Translations under genes and position numbers: made by a program
Shown: piece by piece, positions 13,339 through 13,400 of the stretch
How the letters are laid out: every line of letters starts with the position of its first letter
Position numbering within the stretch: the first letter of the stretch is position 1
The notes under the pieces: generated by a model
Told to the model about the DNA's origin: nothing
The model's database searches: none
What the model saw: the letters and a program-made list of their open reading frames with translations, nothing else
Assembly (NCBI GenBank): GCA_026397895.1
Contig: JAPLTZ010000275.1
Coordinates: 2,700 to 16,099, forward strand
Direction: 5' to 3'
DNA: 13,400 nt
Source of the DNA: Verrucomicrobiota bacterium
Lineage (GTDB): Bacteria > Verrucomicrobiota > Verrucomicrobiia > Limisphaerales > JAFMIX01

Positions 13339-13384
13339 GTAGCGCAGGCATCTTGCCTGCGGGTTCGGGCAGCATCTTGCTGCC
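13339..13384 (+). repeat. 46-nt double-hairpin module on the 5' side of the RAYT gene
   Basis: Module C has the same framework as A and B: GTAGCGCA, hairpin 1 (GCAGGCA-TCT-TGCCTGC, 13344-13360), CGGGTTCGG, hairpin 2 (GGCAGCA-TCT-TGCTGCC, 13368-13384). It lies 42 bp before the RAYT start codon. Its stems differ from A by paired substitutions (C to G with G to C in stem 1; G to A with C to T in stem 2). Confidence 0.88.
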
Positions 13385-13400
13385 AGAATTGGAACGAGGA

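Larger units (their letters stand above)
12543..13384. mobile_element. RAYT transposase with flanking double-hairpin modules (REP system)
   Basis: The transposase gene at 12619-13296 lies between two 46-nt modules in head-to-head orientation on its 3' side (12543-12639) and one on its 5' side (13339-13384). This is the usual arrangement of a REP-associated tyrosine transposase and the palindromes it processes. No target-site duplication can be claimed from the window. Confidence 0.6.

Overview
The window is a GC-rich, gene-dense piece of a bacterial chromosome. The gene set (a group-2-like sigma factor beside apt, Rex, Tat-exported sugar-type enzymes, a RAYT transposase) and the many dispersed palindromic repeats fit a free-living Verrucomicrobiota, perhaps of the Limisphaerales/Pedosphaera type. 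That assignment is inferred from gene content and style, not from a marker gene. Only a tRNA is present among RNA genes of known type. There is no rRNA and no CRISPR array.

Layout. Positions 1-3080 (minus strand) hold a compact surface-polysaccharide operon, read right to left: a WbpA/TviB-type nucleotide-sugar dehydrogenase, a WbpP/TviC-type UDP-sugar 4-epimerase, and an MBOAT O-acyltransferase cut by the window edge. A tRNA-Ala(CGC) follows at 3238-3313, next to a long inverted repeat. Positions 3551-7108 (plus strand) carry an RpoD-family sigma factor lacking region 1.1, adenine phosphoribosyltransferase, a Tat-exported aldo/keto reductase and a Tat-exported amidohydrolase, in tightly spaced pairs. 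Positions 7109-7871 hold a repeat, a good sigma-70-type promoter, a short structured transcript or small ORF ending in a strong intrinsic terminator, and a 110-residue protein of unknown function. Positions 7920-9197 encode a strikingly AT-richer secreted Sel1-repeat protein.

Positions 9212-11781 (minus strand) contain a leftover of a miaB 3' end, a GH114-like secreted glycosidase, and intact miaB, which carries an in-frame palindromic insertion. Rex is divergent from miaB on the plus strand (TTG start). The last part is a REP-associated tyrosine transposase (RAYT, minus strand) flanked by three copies of a 46-nt double-hairpin module.

The most notable signal is the repeats. Several families sit at gene ends or inside genes. 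Two of them keep a fixed framework while their stems change with compensating substitutions: the 46-nt module around the RAYT, and the element inside miaB. Repeat sequence supplies the stop codon of miaB, the C-terminus and stop of the RAYT, and probably the annotated N-terminus of the GH114 gene. A link between the epimerase (UDP-GalNAc supply) and the GH114 protein (polygalactosaminidase family) is possible but unproven.
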